A DNA stretch of 64,000 bases from Chitinilyticum piscinae (GTDB taxonomy: Bacteria > Pseudomonadota > Gammaproteobacteria > Burkholderiales > Chitinibacteraceae): the NCBI RefSeq assembly GCF_015223195.1, contig NZ_JADFUA010000004.1, forward strand, positions 186,001 to 250,000. The letters run 5' to 3'. Every line of letters begins with the position of its first letter. Positions within the stretch are counted from its first letter, which is position 1. Both the position numbers and the translations under genes were made by a program. The notes beneath the pieces are model-generated. The model made no database searches. It was not told where the DNA came from and saw only the letters and a program-made list of their open reading frames with translations. Of the stretch, positions 17,717-26,456 are shown piece after piece.

Positions 17717-18427
17717 TTACTTGCTGTGTGTGACCACGACGCGCTGGTATACGCCCCCGAAGAAGGTTTGCTTCTCCCAGCTGAAACGCCCGGCATCCCG
17801 CGCGTAGCTGCTGATTTCGCGCTGCCACAGTGTCTTGGCAAACGGCTCCAGCAGTGCATTGACCACACGCAGGATCCAGCCTACCGGATGCAGGGCATGC
17901 GGGCGAGAGTAATCAACAAATACCGCCTTGCCGTGCACCGGCAATTGATCGAGGATGTTGTTGACGATGGCAGCCTTCTTGTCTTCCGGTACTTCATGCA
18001 GCAGGAAGAAGCTGCAGATCAGATCGTATGGGGCTTCTTCCGGTGCGCGCCAGACCGCCGCATCGGCGCGCATCACGCGAGCCCAGTATTTACTCCTCAG
18101 CTTGGCTGAGCCGTGCTCGATCTGGATTGGCGTGATATCGGTCAGATGGAAGCTGCCACCAGGCCCTACCTTGTCGGCCGCACGTGCAACCAGATCACCA
18201 TACACATGCGCCACCTGCCACACCCGCATGCCGGGCTCGATTTCGGCCAGATAAGATCGCATCAACCGCTGATCGTTGCCGAACAGCAAGGTGGTTACCA
18301 CCAGATTGCGGTCCAGAAACTTCACCCAATTCGGATCCACGTAGGCCCAGTCATACACTTCGGTCATGTACTCGGGAACGCCTTCGTAGTACGGATTTTC
18401 CTTCAGTTCGGGGTGATTGCGGGTCAT
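17717..18427 (-). CDS. rquA: rhodoquinone biosynthesis enzyme RquA
   Basis: RquA replaces the 2-methoxy group of ubiquinone with an amino group, giving rhodoquinone, the low-potential quinone used for fumarate reduction. The 236-residue protein is a class I SAM-fold relative with features I recognise from RquA. They are YDWAYVDPNWVKFLDRN at about 25-41, LLFGNDQRLMRSYL, QVAHVYGDLVARAA in place of the normal glycine-rich SAM motif, FFLLHEVPEDKK, LEPFAKTLWQREI and the C-terminal FFGGVYQRVVV. Those segments separate it from UbiE/UbiG/COQ5 methyltransferases. It has an unusually good SD (GGAGGAGG) and is a single-gene unit bounded by terminators. The assignment is by sequence pattern from memory; a profile search would settle it. 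Confidence 0.87.
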   Translation of the reverse strand: MTRNHPELKENPYYEGVPEYMTEVYDWAYVDPNWVKFLDRNLVVTTLLFGNDQRLMRSYLAEIEPGMRVWQVAHVYGDLVARAADKVGPGGSFHLTDITPIQIEHGSAKLRSKYWARVMRADAAVWRAPEEAPYDLICSFFLLHEVPEDKKAAIVNNILDQLPVHGKAVFVDYSRPHALHPVGWILRVVNALLEPFAKTLWQREISSYARDAGRFSWEKQTFFGGVYQRVVVTHSK

Positions 18428-18537
18428 GCTGACCTCCTCCTTTCGACAGTCGCAGCCAGTCTAACAGCACTCCCTGCCCTCGGGTTTGCGCTGCAACAAG
18501 GCCGGGAGCAATCCTGACATTCCCGTATGACCAGCCC

Positions 18538-18570
18538 ATGAAAAAGCCGGCTGCAAGCCGGCTTTTTCAT
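18538..18570 (-). terminator. Rho-independent terminator of leuB
   Basis: A perfect 14-bp stem (ATGAAAAAGCCGGC and its complement) with a 5-base loop, 16 bases after the leuB stop. The A/T tracts on both arms make it potentially bidirectional. Confidence 0.9.
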
Positions 18571-18586
18571 GGGGCAACGTCAACGC

Positions 18587-19651
18587 TCAGAGCGCAGCCA
18601 CCACCGCATCACCCATGGCCGAGCAGCCAACCTTGATCGTGCCAGCTTCGTAGATATCGGCAGTGCGCAGGCCGTCGGCCAGCACCTTCTTCACCGCGTT
18701 TTCGATGCGCAGCGCCGCAGCTTCTTCATTGAAGGTATAGCGCAGCAGCATCGCGGCCGAGAGGATAGTCGCCAGCGGGTTGGCCACATCCTTGCCGGCG
18801 ATGTCCGGTGCCGAACCGTGGCTGGGCTCGTACAGACCCTTGTTGTTGGCATCCAGCGAGGCACTGGGCAGCATGCCGATCGAGCCGGTCAGCATCGACG
18901 CTTCATCGCTCAGAATGTCGCCGAAGATATTGCCGGTCACCATGACGTCGAACTGCTTCGGCGCTTTCACCAGCTGCATCGCGGCGTTATCGACCAGCAT
19001 GTGGGAAAGCTCCACATCCGGGTACTCCTTGGCCACGTCGGTCATGATTTCCTTCCAGAATTCGGTGGTCTCCAGCACATTGGCCTTGTCGACCGAGCAC
19101 ACCTTCTTGCCGCGCTTTTGCGCCGCCTGGAAGGCGACGTGACCGATACGGCGGATTTCCGACTCGGCGTACAGCATGGTATTGAAGCCTTCGCGCTCAC
19201 CGTTGTCGTTCACGCGAATGCCGCGCGGCTGGCCGAAATAGATGTCGCCAGTCAATTCGCGCACGATCAGGATGTCCAAACCGGACACCACTTCGGGCTT
19301 CAGGGTGGAGGCATTGGCCAGCTCCGGATACAGAATGGCCGGGCGCAGGTTGGCAAACAGGTTCAGATCCTTGCGGATGGCCAGCAAGCCGCGCTCCGGG
19401 CGCAGCGGACGCTCCAGCTTGTCATACTGCGGGCCGCCAACCGCCCCCAGCAGAATGGCATCGGCTTCGCGCGCCAGCTTCTGCGTGAATTCGGGATACG
19501 GGCTGCCGTACTGATCGTACGCCGCGCCACCCAGCGGCGCTTCGGTCAGCTCGATCGGCATGCCTTCCGCTGCCAGCTTGTTCAGGACTTTTTTCGCTTG
19601 CGCGACAATCTCGGGACCAATGCCGTCACCGGGCAGAACCAAAATCTTCAT
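18587..19651 (-). CDS. leuB: 3-isopropylmalate dehydrogenase
   Basis: LeuB oxidises and decarboxylates 3-isopropylmalate to 2-ketoisocaproate in leucine synthesis. It has 354 residues with the N-terminal [18 protein letters not shown], the substrate-binding [19 protein letters not shown], and the metal/NAD motif [26 protein letters not shown]. The start is set at ATG 19651 (GGAG seven bases upstream), not the longer frame. Unlike the usual leuCDB cluster, it is separated from leuD by nagB and its terminator, so it must have its own promoter in 19652-19757, where a dyad element also lies. Confidence 0.96.
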   Translation of the reverse strand: MKILVLPGDGIGPEIVAQAKKVLNKLAAEGMPIELTEAPLGGAAYDQYGSPYPEFTQKLAREADAILLGAVGGPQYDKLERPLRPERGLLAIRKDLNLFANLRPAILYPELANASTLKPEVVSGLDILIVRELTGDIYFGQPRGIRVNDNGEREGFNTMLYAESEIRRIGHVAFQAAQKRGKKVCSVDKANVLETTEFWKEIMTDVAKEYPDVELSHMLVDNAAMQLVKAPKQFDVMVTGNIFGDILSDEASMLTGSIGMLPSASLDANNKGLYEPSHGSAPDIAGKDVANPLATILSAAMLLRYTFNEEAAALRIENAVKKVLADGLRTADIYEAGTIKVGCSAMGDAVVAAL

Positions 19652-19674
19652 AGGTGTTCTCCAGTCAATCAATA

Positions 19675-19689
19675 CAGGGTATATGCCTG
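19675..19689. repeat. CAGG-type intergenic dyad element upstream of leuB
   Basis: CAGG-GTATATG-CCTG, a clean copy 23 bases before the leuB start. A second half-related segment (CCATATACC) follows at about 19716-19724. Confidence 0.55.
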
Positions 19690-19757
19690 CAAGTCATTAT
19701 TTAAATAGGTTACAGCCATATACCTAAAGGACAATGCCTTTCATTCAGCAATCATGC

Positions 19758-19787
19758 CAAAAAGAAAGAGGGGCTAGCCCCTCTTTC
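19758..19787 (-). terminator. Rho-independent terminator of nagB
   Basis: A perfect 10-bp stem (GAAAGAGGGG and its complement) with loop CTAG, followed on the minus strand by TTTTTGG. It starts 19 bases after the nagB stop. Confidence 0.9.
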
Positions 19788-19806
19788 CTGACCAGGCGGT
19801 CGAGTC

Positions 19807-20538
19807 TTACGGCTGGCGCTTGTATTCCACGTCGCAATCGGTCATCACGATCACGCGCGGGTGCGTTTGCAGCAGCGAAGCCGGCACTTGCGTGGTAATC
19901 GGGCCATTCAGAGTGGCATCCAGAATGGCGGCCTTCTCGGCGCCCTTCACCACCAGCAGGATGGCCTTGGCCTGCATGATCGAACCCATGCCCATGGTTA
20001 CGGCGTGCGTCGGCACTTCGTCGAGGCTGTTGAAGAAGCGCTTGTTGGCTTCGCGGGTTTCGTCCTTCAGGGTCACCTTGTAGGTGAAGCGCGACAATTG
20101 GGTGTCAGGCTCGTTGAAGCCGATGTGGCCGTTGTGGCCAATGCCCAGCAGTTGCAGGTCAACCGGACCTTGCTCGTACATCATTTCGTCGTAGCGGCGG
20201 CATTCGGCATCCACATCGGCGGCATTGCCGTTCGGAACATGGGTGTTGGCCGGGTTGATGTCGATGTGGTCAAACAGGTTGCGCTGCATGAAGGCGCGAT
20301 AGGATTCCGGATGCGTGATCGGCAGACCGACGTATTCGTCAAGATTGAAGGTCTTGGCTTGCGCGAAGCTCACCAGGCCTTGCTGGTGAGACTTCACGAT
20401 TTCCTTGTACAGGCCAACCGGAGTGCCACCCGTAGCCATGCCCAGAACGGCATTCGGCTTGGCGCGCACGGTGGAGATGATGAGATCGGCTGCGGCGCGA
20501 TCGAGGTCGGCCTGATTCTTGAACTTATGCAGGATCAT
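19807..20538 (-). CDS. nagB: glucosamine-6-phosphate deaminase
   Basis: NagB converts glucosamine 6-phosphate to fructose 6-phosphate and ammonia, linking amino-sugar catabolism to glycolysis. In 243 residues it shows MATGGTPVGLYKEI (phosphate loop), TFNLDEYVGLP with the catalytic Asp, LLGIGHNGHIGFNEPDT with the catalytic His, and the C-terminal domain present in shorter NagB forms. E. coli NagB has 266 residues, so the allosteric C-terminal tail is absent, suggesting the non-allosteric Bacillus-like type. The gene sits between leuD and leuB with its own terminator; no nagA or nagE is adjacent. It fits a chitin diet together with the chitinase at 24034. Confidence 0.96.
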   Translation of the reverse strand: MILHKFKNQADLDRAAADLIISTVRAKPNAVLGMATGGTPVGLYKEIVKSHQQGLVSFAQAKTFNLDEYVGLPITHPESYRAFMQRNLFDHIDINPANTHVPNGNAADVDAECRRYDEMMYEQGPVDLQLLGIGHNGHIGFNEPDTQLSRFTYKVTLKDETREANKRFFNSLDEVPTHAVTMGMGSIMQAKAILLVVKGAEKAAILDATLNGPITTQVPASLLQTHPRVIVMTDCDVEYKRQP

Positions 20539-20667
20539 GTGAATGGTTTCCGGTATTGACGGGTGACTAAAAAAGAACAGCGTAACTATACGGCAAAAAT
20601 GCTGCTGAAAAGTTGACGTAAACGAAATCGCCGGCTTTCAGCTGCATTTTCACCGCACCGGCGCCAT

Positions 20668-21306
20668 TCAGGCGAACAGCCAGGGTTGCTCGCTCTTGCG
20701 CTTTTCTTCGAATGCGCGGATTTCATCGGCATGGCGCAGCGTCAGGCCGATTTCATCCCAGCCATTCAACAGGCACGCCTTGCGGTGCTCGGTGATCTCG
20801 AAGCTGAACACCTGGCCAGAAGGCGTGGTGATCGTTTGCGCGGCCAGATCGATATTCAGGCGATAGCCTTCGCTGGCAGCGGCTTCACGGAACAACTGAT
20901 CCACCACGTCGGCAGGCTGTACGATGGGCAACAGGCCATTCTTGAAGCAGTTATTGAAAAAGATGTCGGCAAAGCTCGGCGCAATCAGCGCGCGAAAGCC
21001 GTAATCCTCGATCGCCCAGGGGGCGTGCTCGCGGCTGGAGCCGCAGCCGAAGTTGTCGCGCGCCAGCAGGACTTCCGCACCGGCATAGCGCGGGAAATTC
21101 AGTTCGAACTCCGGATTCAGCGGGCGCTGGCTGTTGTCCATGCCCGGCTCGCCATGATCCAGATAGCGCCATTCGTCAAACAGATTCGGGCCGAAACCGG
21201 AACGTTTGATCGACTTGAGGAACTGCTTGGGAATGATGGCGTCGGTATCGACGTTGGCGCGATCCATCGCGCACACCAGTCCATTGAGTTGGGTAAATGC
21301 TTTCAT
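20668..21306 (-). CDS. leuD: 3-isopropylmalate dehydratase small subunit
   Basis: LeuD forms the isopropylmalate isomerase with LeuC. The 212-residue protein has the aconitase swivel-domain motifs [16 protein letters not shown] (residues 18-33), [20 protein letters not shown] and [17 protein letters not shown]. The ATG is preceded by AGGG at a normal distance. The order is leuC, entericidin, leuD on the minus strand, probably one transcript. No clear terminator is visible in 20539-20667, a 129-base gap that must also hold the nagB promoter. Confidence 0.96.
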   Translation of the reverse strand: MKAFTQLNGLVCAMDRANVDTDAIIPKQFLKSIKRSGFGPNLFDEWRYLDHGEPGMDNSQRPLNPEFELNFPRYAGAEVLLARDNFGCGSSREHAPWAIEDYGFRALIAPSFADIFFNNCFKNGLLPIVQPADVVDQLFREAAASEGYRLNIDLAAQTITTPSGQVFSFEITEHRKACLLNGWDEIGLTLRHADEIRAFEEKRKSEQPWLFA

Positions 21307-21377
21307 TGTATTGCCCTTCGTATTTCTGCCGGAGCCGGGAGTACGCCCGGTGGCGCGCCCCTGCGACTCCGTGGCGA

Positions 21378-21506
21378 TTATTTGCCCGAGCTCTTGTCGA
21401 TCTTGCCACCCAGGTGTTCCAGATCCTTGCCAAAGCCGCTAACGGTATTGCAGGCGCTCAGAGTCAGTACAGCCATAACAACAGCAAACAGTGCGAGTTT
21501 GTTCAT
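21378..21506 (-). CDS. entericidin A/B family lipoprotein
   Basis: A 42-residue lipoprotein. It has a hydrophobic signal sequence ending in the lipobox LSAC (Cys at about 19) followed by [21 protein letters not shown], the standard entericidin body. In E. coli entericidins form a small toxin/antidote-like pair in stationary phase; here only one gene is present, so a toxin role is not implied. The start is fixed by GGGAGG seven bases upstream. Its place between leuC and leuD is common in betaproteobacteria. Confidence 0.85.
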   Translation of the reverse strand: MNKLALFAVVMAVLTLSACNTVSGFGKDLEHLGGKIDKSSGK

Positions 21507-21532
21507 GATGTAGCCTCCCGGATTGAGTTGAA

Positions 21533-22942
21533 TTAGTTCCAGTTGCGGATATCGACAAAATGGCCGGCGATGGCCGCGGCGGCAGCCATTTCCGGGCTGA
21601 CAAGGTGCGTGCGCCCGCCTTGTCCCTGCCGACCTTCGAAGTTGCGGTTCGACGTCGATGCGCAGCGCTCGCCCGGCTCCAGCCGGTCGGCATTCATGGC
21701 CAGACACATCGAACAGCCCGGCTCGCGCCACTCGAAACCGGCCTCGATGAAGATCTTGTCCAGGCCTTCCTCTTCGGCCTGGCGCTTCACCAGACCCGAC
21801 CCCGGTACAATCAGCACCAGCTTGACGCTGTCCGCCTTTTTCTTGCCCTTGACCACCCCGGCGGCTGCGCGCAGGTCTTCGATACGGCTATTGGTGCAGG
21901 AACCGATGAACACTTTGTCGACCGGAATGTCGGTAATCGGGGTGTTGGCTTCCAGCCCCATGTACTGCAGCGCGCGGGTATAGCTGGCCTGCTTGACCGG
22001 ATCGGCCTGGTCGGCGGGATTGGGCACCACGGCAGTCACCGGCAGCACCTGCTCCGGGCTGGTGCCCCAGGTCACTTGCGGAGCAATGTCTTCCGCCTTC
22101 AGTTCAACCACGGCGTCGAATTGCGCACCCTCGTCGGAGACCAGAGAGCTCCAGTAGGCGACGGCCTTGTCCCACAGTTCGCCCTTCGGCGCGAAATCGC
22201 GTCCTTTCAGGTACTCGGCAGTTTTGTCGTCAAACGCGACCATGCCGGCACGCGCACCGCCTTCGATGGCCATGTTGCACAGCGTCATGCGCCCCTCGAT
22301 CGACAGCCCGCGGATCGCGCTGCCACCGAATTCGATCGCGTAACCGGTACCGCCTGCGGTGCCGATCTTGCCGATAATGGCGAGCGCCACATCCTTGGCA
22401 GTCACGCCCTTGCCCAGCACACCGTCAACGCGCACCAGCATGGCCTTGGATTTCTTCGCGACCAGCGTTTGCGTGGCCATCACGTGTTCAACTTCGGAAG
22501 TACCGATACCGTGAGCCAGTGCCGCAAATGCACCGTGGGTAGAGGTATGGCTGTCACCACAGACGACCGTCATGCCCGGCAGGGTTGCGCCGTTTTCCGG
22601 GCCAACCACATGGACGATGCCCTGCTTGATGTCCTTGAACGGGAAATAGGCCAGTGCACCGAATTCCTTGATGTTCGCATCCAGGGTTTCCACCTGGGTG
22701 CGCGAAATCGGATCCTGGATGCCCTTGTCCCATTCATTGGTCGGGGTGTTGTGATCGGCAGTCGATACGATCGAACTCTTGCGCCACAGTTGGCGCCCGG
22801 CGAGCTTGAGCCCTTCGAAGGCCTGCGGGCTGGTGACTTCATGCACCAGATGACGGTCGATATAGATCAGACAGGTGCCGTCGGCTTCCTGGCGCACAAT
22901 GTGCGATTCCCAGAGCTTGTCATACAAAGTTTTACAGGACAT
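21533..22942 (-). CDS. leuC: 3-isopropylmalate dehydratase large subunit
   Basis: LeuC carries the 4Fe-4S cluster of isopropylmalate isomerase. The 469-residue protein has the expected cluster cysteines in [17 protein letters not shown] and in [11 protein letters not shown], plus [21 protein letters not shown] near residue 130. Length and domains are typical of the bacterial LeuC family. It is first in the leuC-entericidin-leuD unit and is divergent from the XRE regulator at 23107, sharing a 164-base spacer. Confidence 0.97.
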   Translation of the reverse strand: MSCKTLYDKLWESHIVRQEADGTCLIYIDRHLVHEVTSPQAFEGLKLAGRQLWRKSSIVSTADHNTPTNEWDKGIQDPISRTQVETLDANIKEFGALAYFPFKDIKQGIVHVVGPENGATLPGMTVVCGDSHTSTHGAFAALAHGIGTSEVEHVMATQTLVAKKSKAMLVRVDGVLGKGVTAKDVALAIIGKIGTAGGTGYAIEFGGSAIRGLSIEGRMTLCNMAIEGGARAGMVAFDDKTAEYLKGRDFAPKGELWDKAVAYWSSLVSDEGAQFDAVVELKAEDIAPQVTWGTSPEQVLPVTAVVPNPADQADPVKQASYTRALQYMGLEANTPITDIPVDKVFIGSCTNSRIEDLRAAAGVVKGKKKADSVKLVLIVPGSGLVKRQAEEEGLDKIFIEAGFEWREPGCSMCLAMNADRLEPGERCASTSNRNFEGRQGQGGRTHLVSPEMAAAAAIAGHFVDIRNWN

Positions 22943-23063
22943 GGCGCTTCCCGGTCATGCAACGGTTCATCGAATACGCGCATGATGCCAAAAGCCGGCA
23001 CAGCGCGCAGCACGGATTTGCAACAAGGATACTGCCGCCTTGATACCGGAACAAGACTAGTAG

Positions 23064-23077
23064 TTATACTGGTATAA
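23064..23077. promoter_or_regulatory. palindromic operator candidate upstream of the XRE gene
   Basis: TTATACTGGTATAA is a perfect inverted repeat (TTATAC/GTATAA, 2-base centre) 29 bases before the XRE start. It contains possible -10 boxes (TATACT, TATAAA), so binding here could block transcription. It lies in the leuC/XRE divergent spacer. Confidence 0.5.
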
Positions 23078-23106
23078 ATGCTAATAGCCAGTCCGCCGAA
23101 GCCCCC

Positions 23107-23883
23107 ATGAGCAATCACCAGCAGGAACTTGCCGACTTTCTCAAATCACTGCGTCAGCGCTGTGAGCCAGCGCAATTCGGCATTGCCGCCGGTGGCCGCA
23201 GGCGCACGCAGGGCCTGCGTCGCGAGGAGGTCGCGCAACTGGCCGGCATCAGCCCGACCTGGTACACCTGGCTGGAGCAGGCGCGCGACATCAGCATGTC
23301 ACCTGCCGTGCTCGACCGACTGGCGAGCGCCCTGCGCATGGACAAAACCCAGCGGGGGTATCTGTTCGAACTAGCCGGTAAAGTTGATCCTCAGCCCCAT
23401 ACCCATGAGGATATCCTGCCTGCCAGCAGCAAGCAGGCCCTGGTCGAGCGCATCAGCACACCCGCCTATCTGCTCGGGCGGTGCTGGGACATCGAGGCCT
23501 TCAATGCCGCAGCTGGCAGCTTGTTTACCAGCTGGCCAGCCAGCGAGGTACCGCTGAATCTGCTGCATTATGTGTTCTTCGACCCGGCCGCACGCGAGCT
23601 GGTGGCTGACTGGGAGCAGCGGGCACGGCGACTGGTTGCGGAATTTCGCGCCGACACGCATGGCCTGCGCGATGATCCGGCCTTTCGCCTGCGCTTTGAC
23701 CGGCTGGAGCAAAGCCCGGAGTTTCGCGCCAGCTGGCTGCGCCACGATGTCCTGGAGCGCCAGGGCGGCGTGCGCAGCTTCCATCATCCAGTGCTTGGCG
23801 CCATCAGCTATCAGCAATACACCTTCCGGCTGGAGCAGCAGGAAGACGTCAAGCTGGTCATCCTGACCCCGGTCGCCGGCTAA
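23107..23883 (+). CDS. XRE-family regulator with MmyB-like ligand-binding domain
   Basis: A 258-residue transcription factor. An N-terminal helix-turn-helix covers about residues 7-75 (RRRTQGLRREEVAQLAGISPTWYTWLEQ, the MmyB-type HTH). It is followed by a PAS-like ligand domain (residues about 110-255) with AYLLGRCWDIEAFNAAA and the terminal SYQQYTFRLEQQEDVKLVILTP typical of MmyB proteins, some of which bind fatty acids. The palindrome 29 bases upstream is a probable autoregulatory site. Targets are unknown; neighbours are leuC (divergent) and the chitinase (convergent), neither an obvious partner. Confidence 0.85.
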   Translation: MSNHQQELADFLKSLRQRCEPAQFGIAAGGRRRTQGLRREEVAQLAGISPTWYTWLEQARDISMSPAVLDRLASALRMDKTQRGYLFELAGKVDPQPHTHEDILPASSKQALVERISTPAYLLGRCWDIEAFNAAAGSLFTSWPASEVPLNLLHYVFFDPAARELVADWEQRARRLVAEFRADTHGLRDDPAFRLRFDRLEQSPEFRASWLRHDVLERQGGVRSFHHPVLGAISYQQYTFRLEQQEDVKLVILTPVAG

Positions 23884-23983
23884 CAGGCGGCGATTGTTTG
23901 CGGCCAGGCCGGGGAAAATACCTAAAAGCTGCAACCAGATCCCTAAGTCCGGGGCACGGGGTTGAAATCAGCGCCCGCAGCAG

Positions 23984-24015
23984 ACAAAAAAAGACCCGGC
24001 CTGAGCCGGGTCTTT
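23984..24015 (-). terminator. Rho-independent terminator of the chitinase gene
   Basis: A perfect 11-bp stem (AAAGACCCGGC and its complement) with a 4-base loop, followed on the minus strand by a run of T, 19 bases after the chitinase stop. Confidence 0.92.
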
Positions 24016-24033
24016 CATTTCAGCACGAGCTGA

Positions 24034-26007
24034 TTACTTCGCGACGTCAGCCATGGCCTTGGTCAATGCTGCATCCGCGGTGTCCGCATCCAGCGACCAG
24101 CTCATCAGGCCGTTCAGTCCCTTGGCCTTGACGTACTGCACCTTGCTGGCGATGGTGGTCGGATCGTCGTAGCTCCACCAGTCACCAGTACTGGTATACA
24201 GATAGAGCTGCTTGGTGACCGGATGGTACTTGCGGGTTCCGGTCGCAGTCACCAGCGCACGGTAATCACCGTAGCCGGCCTCTGTACTCACACCCACCTT
24301 GCCGGCTGCACGGGTAGCCTTCTGATACAGGCCATCGCCATTCGGGCCCGCCGGTACACCACCCCAGCCGCGGCCGTAATACGGCACACCCAGCACCAGT
24401 TTATTGGCCGGCATGCCCGCATTGATCAGCGTATTTACTGCGGTATCGATGTTGTACTTGCCAGCAACCGTATTGGCGCCCGGATCGGCCGGATCCGGAT
24501 ACAGGTGCGAATGGAAGTTCGTCGTATCTTCCCAGCTGCCATGGAAGTCATACGTCATCACGTTAACCCAGTCCATGTACTTGCTGTAGTCGGCCGGATT
24601 GGTGTTGGAGATCTTGTCCACACCGGCACCGATAGCCGCAGTCAGGTAGAAGTGCTTGTTGCCATTGGCAGCACCGTACGCCTCCAGCTGCTTGCGGAAT
24701 TCAGCCATCAGCAAGGTGAAGTTTTCCTTGTCGGCAGCGGAGGCCACATTGCCATCCAGACCACCGCCACCCGGGTATTCCCAGTCGATGTCAAAGCCGT
24801 CGAAGATCCCGGCAGCGGCTGCTGCACCACCGGCCGGATCCCCACCGCTCTTCTTCAGGTTACCCTTCAGATAGACGTCGATACACGAGGCCACCAGCTT
24901 CTGGCGGTTGGCATCGCTCGCTGCGGCAGTCGAGAAATACTTCGACCAGGTCCAGCCGCCCAGGGAGATCAGCACCTTCATGTTCGGGTATTTCTTCTTC
25001 AGCTTCTTGAGCTGGTTGAAATTACCCTTGAGCTTGTCTTCCCAGACGTCACCCACGCCATCGACCGAGTCGCTGGCCTTGTAATCCATCTGGTAGTCGG
25101 CCCAGGCGTCGCCGCCATCGCCTGCGGTGTTGTTCTCGTTAGCCTTGTTGATGCCGCTGTCACACTGCACCGAACCATCGGCCTGACGATAGATATTGCC
25201 AAAGGCGTAGTTGATGAAGGTGAGCTTGCCAGCAGCACCGCTGGTATCAACCGCTTTCACAAAGTAGGCACTGTCATACACGCCCCACTGGGTGAAGTAG
25301 GCACCAACCTGCGGCTTGTCCGGAGCCGGAACCACGCTACCTGTCGGAGTCGGGGTAGACGTCGGAGTCGGGGTGGCTGTCGGCGTCGGAGTAGCCGTCG
25401 GCGTCGGAGTAGCTGTCGGGGTCGGAGTAGCTGTCGGGGTCGGAGTAGCTGTCGGCGTCGGAGTAGCTGTCGGTGTCGGAGTGGCTGTCGGGGTCGGAGT
25501 AGCTGTCGGAGTCGGAGTGGCACCACAAGCCCCCAGATCCTTCCAGGCGCCCCATTCGGCATTGCTAGGCGTATCGGTTGTCCACCACTTGGCTTCGTAA
25601 TTGCGCCCGTTATAGGTCACTCGCTGGCCGCCGGTATAGGCAGTGCCGGACTTCCAGGTCACATAACAGCCGGCTGCCGGAGTCGGGGTTGCTGTCGGAA
25701 GTGGTGTTGCTGTCGGAAGTGGTGTTGCTGTCGGAGCCGGTGTTGCTGTCGGAGCCGGTGTCGCGGTCGGAGCTGGCGTCGCTGAACCGGTCACATCCTT
25801 CCACAGCGTCGGCGAGGCCAGCGGATTCCAGCCGGTGCCCACATAAGCGGTGTGGGTGACCAGTGCCTGGTAGTCACGCCCGTTATAACTTACATAAGCA
25901 CCAGCTTGATAGGTATTTCCTTCAGCCCATTGCGGGTAGGTTGCCGCAGAAGCATAAACAGCAAAGCTTGTTGATAACAAAGCCATTATTAGCTTTTTCT
26001 GATCCAT
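24034..26007 (-). CDS. secreted GH18 chitinase with two CBM5/12 domains
   Basis: The enzyme cleaves beta-1,4 bonds of chitin outside the cell. The 657-residue layout is as follows: signal peptide 1-21 (cut after ASA); CBM5/12 domain at 23-73 ([20 protein letters not shown]); Pro/Thr linker 75-111; second CBM5/12 at 112-162 ([20 protein letters not shown]); longer Thr-Pro linker to about 226; GH18 barrel from about 230 to the end. The catalytic motif is DGFDIDWE with the acid Glu at residue 410. SLGGW and MTYDFHGSW, both GH18 signatures, are present. The Asn-rich insert with Cys pairs suggests a ChiA/ChiC-like family A catalytic domain. RBS is GGAGGG. It is a single gene with its own terminator. 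Confidence 0.94.
   Translation of the reverse strand: MDQKKLIMALLSTSFAVYASAATYPQWAEGNTYQAGAYVSYNGRDYQALVTHTAYVGTGWNPLASPTLWKDVTGSATPAPTATPAPTATPAPTATPLPTATPLPTATPTPAAGCYVTWKSGTAYTGGQRVTYNGRNYEAKWWTTDTPSNAEWGAWKDLGACGATPTPTATPTPTATPTPTATPTPTATPTPTATPTPTATPTPTATPTPTATPTPTSTPTPTGSVVPAPDKPQVGAYFTQWGVYDSAYFVKAVDTSGAAGKLTFINYAFGNIYRQADGSVQCDSGINKANENNTAGDGGDAWADYQMDYKASDSVDGVGDVWEDKLKGNFNQLKKLKKKYPNMKVLISLGGWTWSKYFSTAAASDANRQKLVASCIDVYLKGNLKKSGGDPAGGAAAAAGIFDGFDIDWEYPGGGGLDGNVASAADKENFTLLMAEFRKQLEAYGAANGNKHFYLTAAIGAGVDKISNTNPADYSKYMDWVNVMTYDFHGSWEDTTNFHSHLYPDPADPGANTVAGKYNIDTAVNTLINAGMPANKLVLGVPYYGRGWGGVPAGPNGDGLYQKATRAAGKVGVSTEAGYGDYRALVTATGTRKYHPVTKQLYLYTSTGDWWSYDDPTTIASKVQYVKAKGLNGLMSWSLDADTADAALTKAMADVAK
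25342..25517 (-). repeat. Thr-Pro linker repeat inside the chitinase (about ten 18-bp units)
   Basis: Tandem 18-base units encode the hexapeptide TPTPTA, with one TPTPTS variant near the catalytic domain. Third-position changes between units show selection on the protein. Copy number may vary between strains. Confidence 0.9.
25680..25780 (-). repeat. Pro/Thr linker repeat between the two CBMs
   Basis: About six 18-base units encode TATPAP and TATPLP hexapeptides joining CBM 1 and CBM 2. The first three carry Ala, the next two Leu, so units diverged in two blocks. Confidence 0.85.
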
Positions 26008-26456
26008 TACTCATCCCTCCAGGATATTATTGGTATGGAATTGCATTATGCTTCGATACCAGAACGAGTAAGGATTAACACTTATTTAGTTTTGAAACGG
26101 TGTTGCATTTTTGTGAAGCCGACCGAATATCTGGCTTACGGTGAACCGCCATTCAGGGCAGAAATCACATCAACGCACATTTGTGGAGCGTCACCTCAGT
26201 GCTGCCTATGGCGCTGCTCGACAACCCGGACCCACCATGCGCGGCCCGATGCGCAACAAAAGGCAATTCAGAAGCCATTCGGCAGATGCCCGCCGCATTG
26301 ACACAGCCGCACCTTGGTATTGCGAACAGGGCGGCGTGGAAACGCATGCTTCAGGGCAGAGCACGAAAATACGAAAACAAAAAGGGGTATCTGCCCAAAG
26401 AAGAACAAATACCCCTTTTACAAAACCATACCCATCTTGGGTATTGCTTCAATAAC
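26008..26456. other. 449-base spacer upstream of the chitinase gene
   Basis: No supported gene. The right end (26375-26456) holds the yheS terminator and a small ATACCC/GGGTAT stem at 26428-26444. The left end (26008-26120) is AT-rich and should contain the chitinase promoter. There, on the chitinase strand, CATAAT lies about 40 bases upstream of ATG, and an inverted repeat TGGTAT/ATACCA with 19 bases between lies at 26031-26061, a possible operator. The middle (26120-26370) looks GC-rich and structureless. Confidence 0.6.
26375..26419 (-). terminator. Rho-independent terminator of yheS
   Basis: An 11-bp stem (AAAAGGGGTAT, 26380-26390, with ATACCCCTTTT, 26409-26419) and an 18-base loop, followed on the minus strand by TGTTTTCG. 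It starts about 38 bases after the yheS stop. Confidence 0.8.

Noticed and set aside
15813-17828. A 671-codon open frame on the minus strand across the DEAD-box helicase gene
   Set aside because: It is the antisense shadow of a GC-rich gene with strong codon bias; the predicted protein is repetitive and has no motif, while the plus strand carries every helicase motif.
25342-25780. Regularly spaced repeats that could be taken for a CRISPR array
   Set aside because: Units are contiguous 18-base direct repeats with no spacers, and they encode Thr-Pro linkers within the chitinase.
24223-25785. A 520-codon plus-strand frame across the chitinase gene
   Set aside because: It is Arg/Gly/Ser-rich because of the Thr-Pro linker repeats read in antisense; no family motif.
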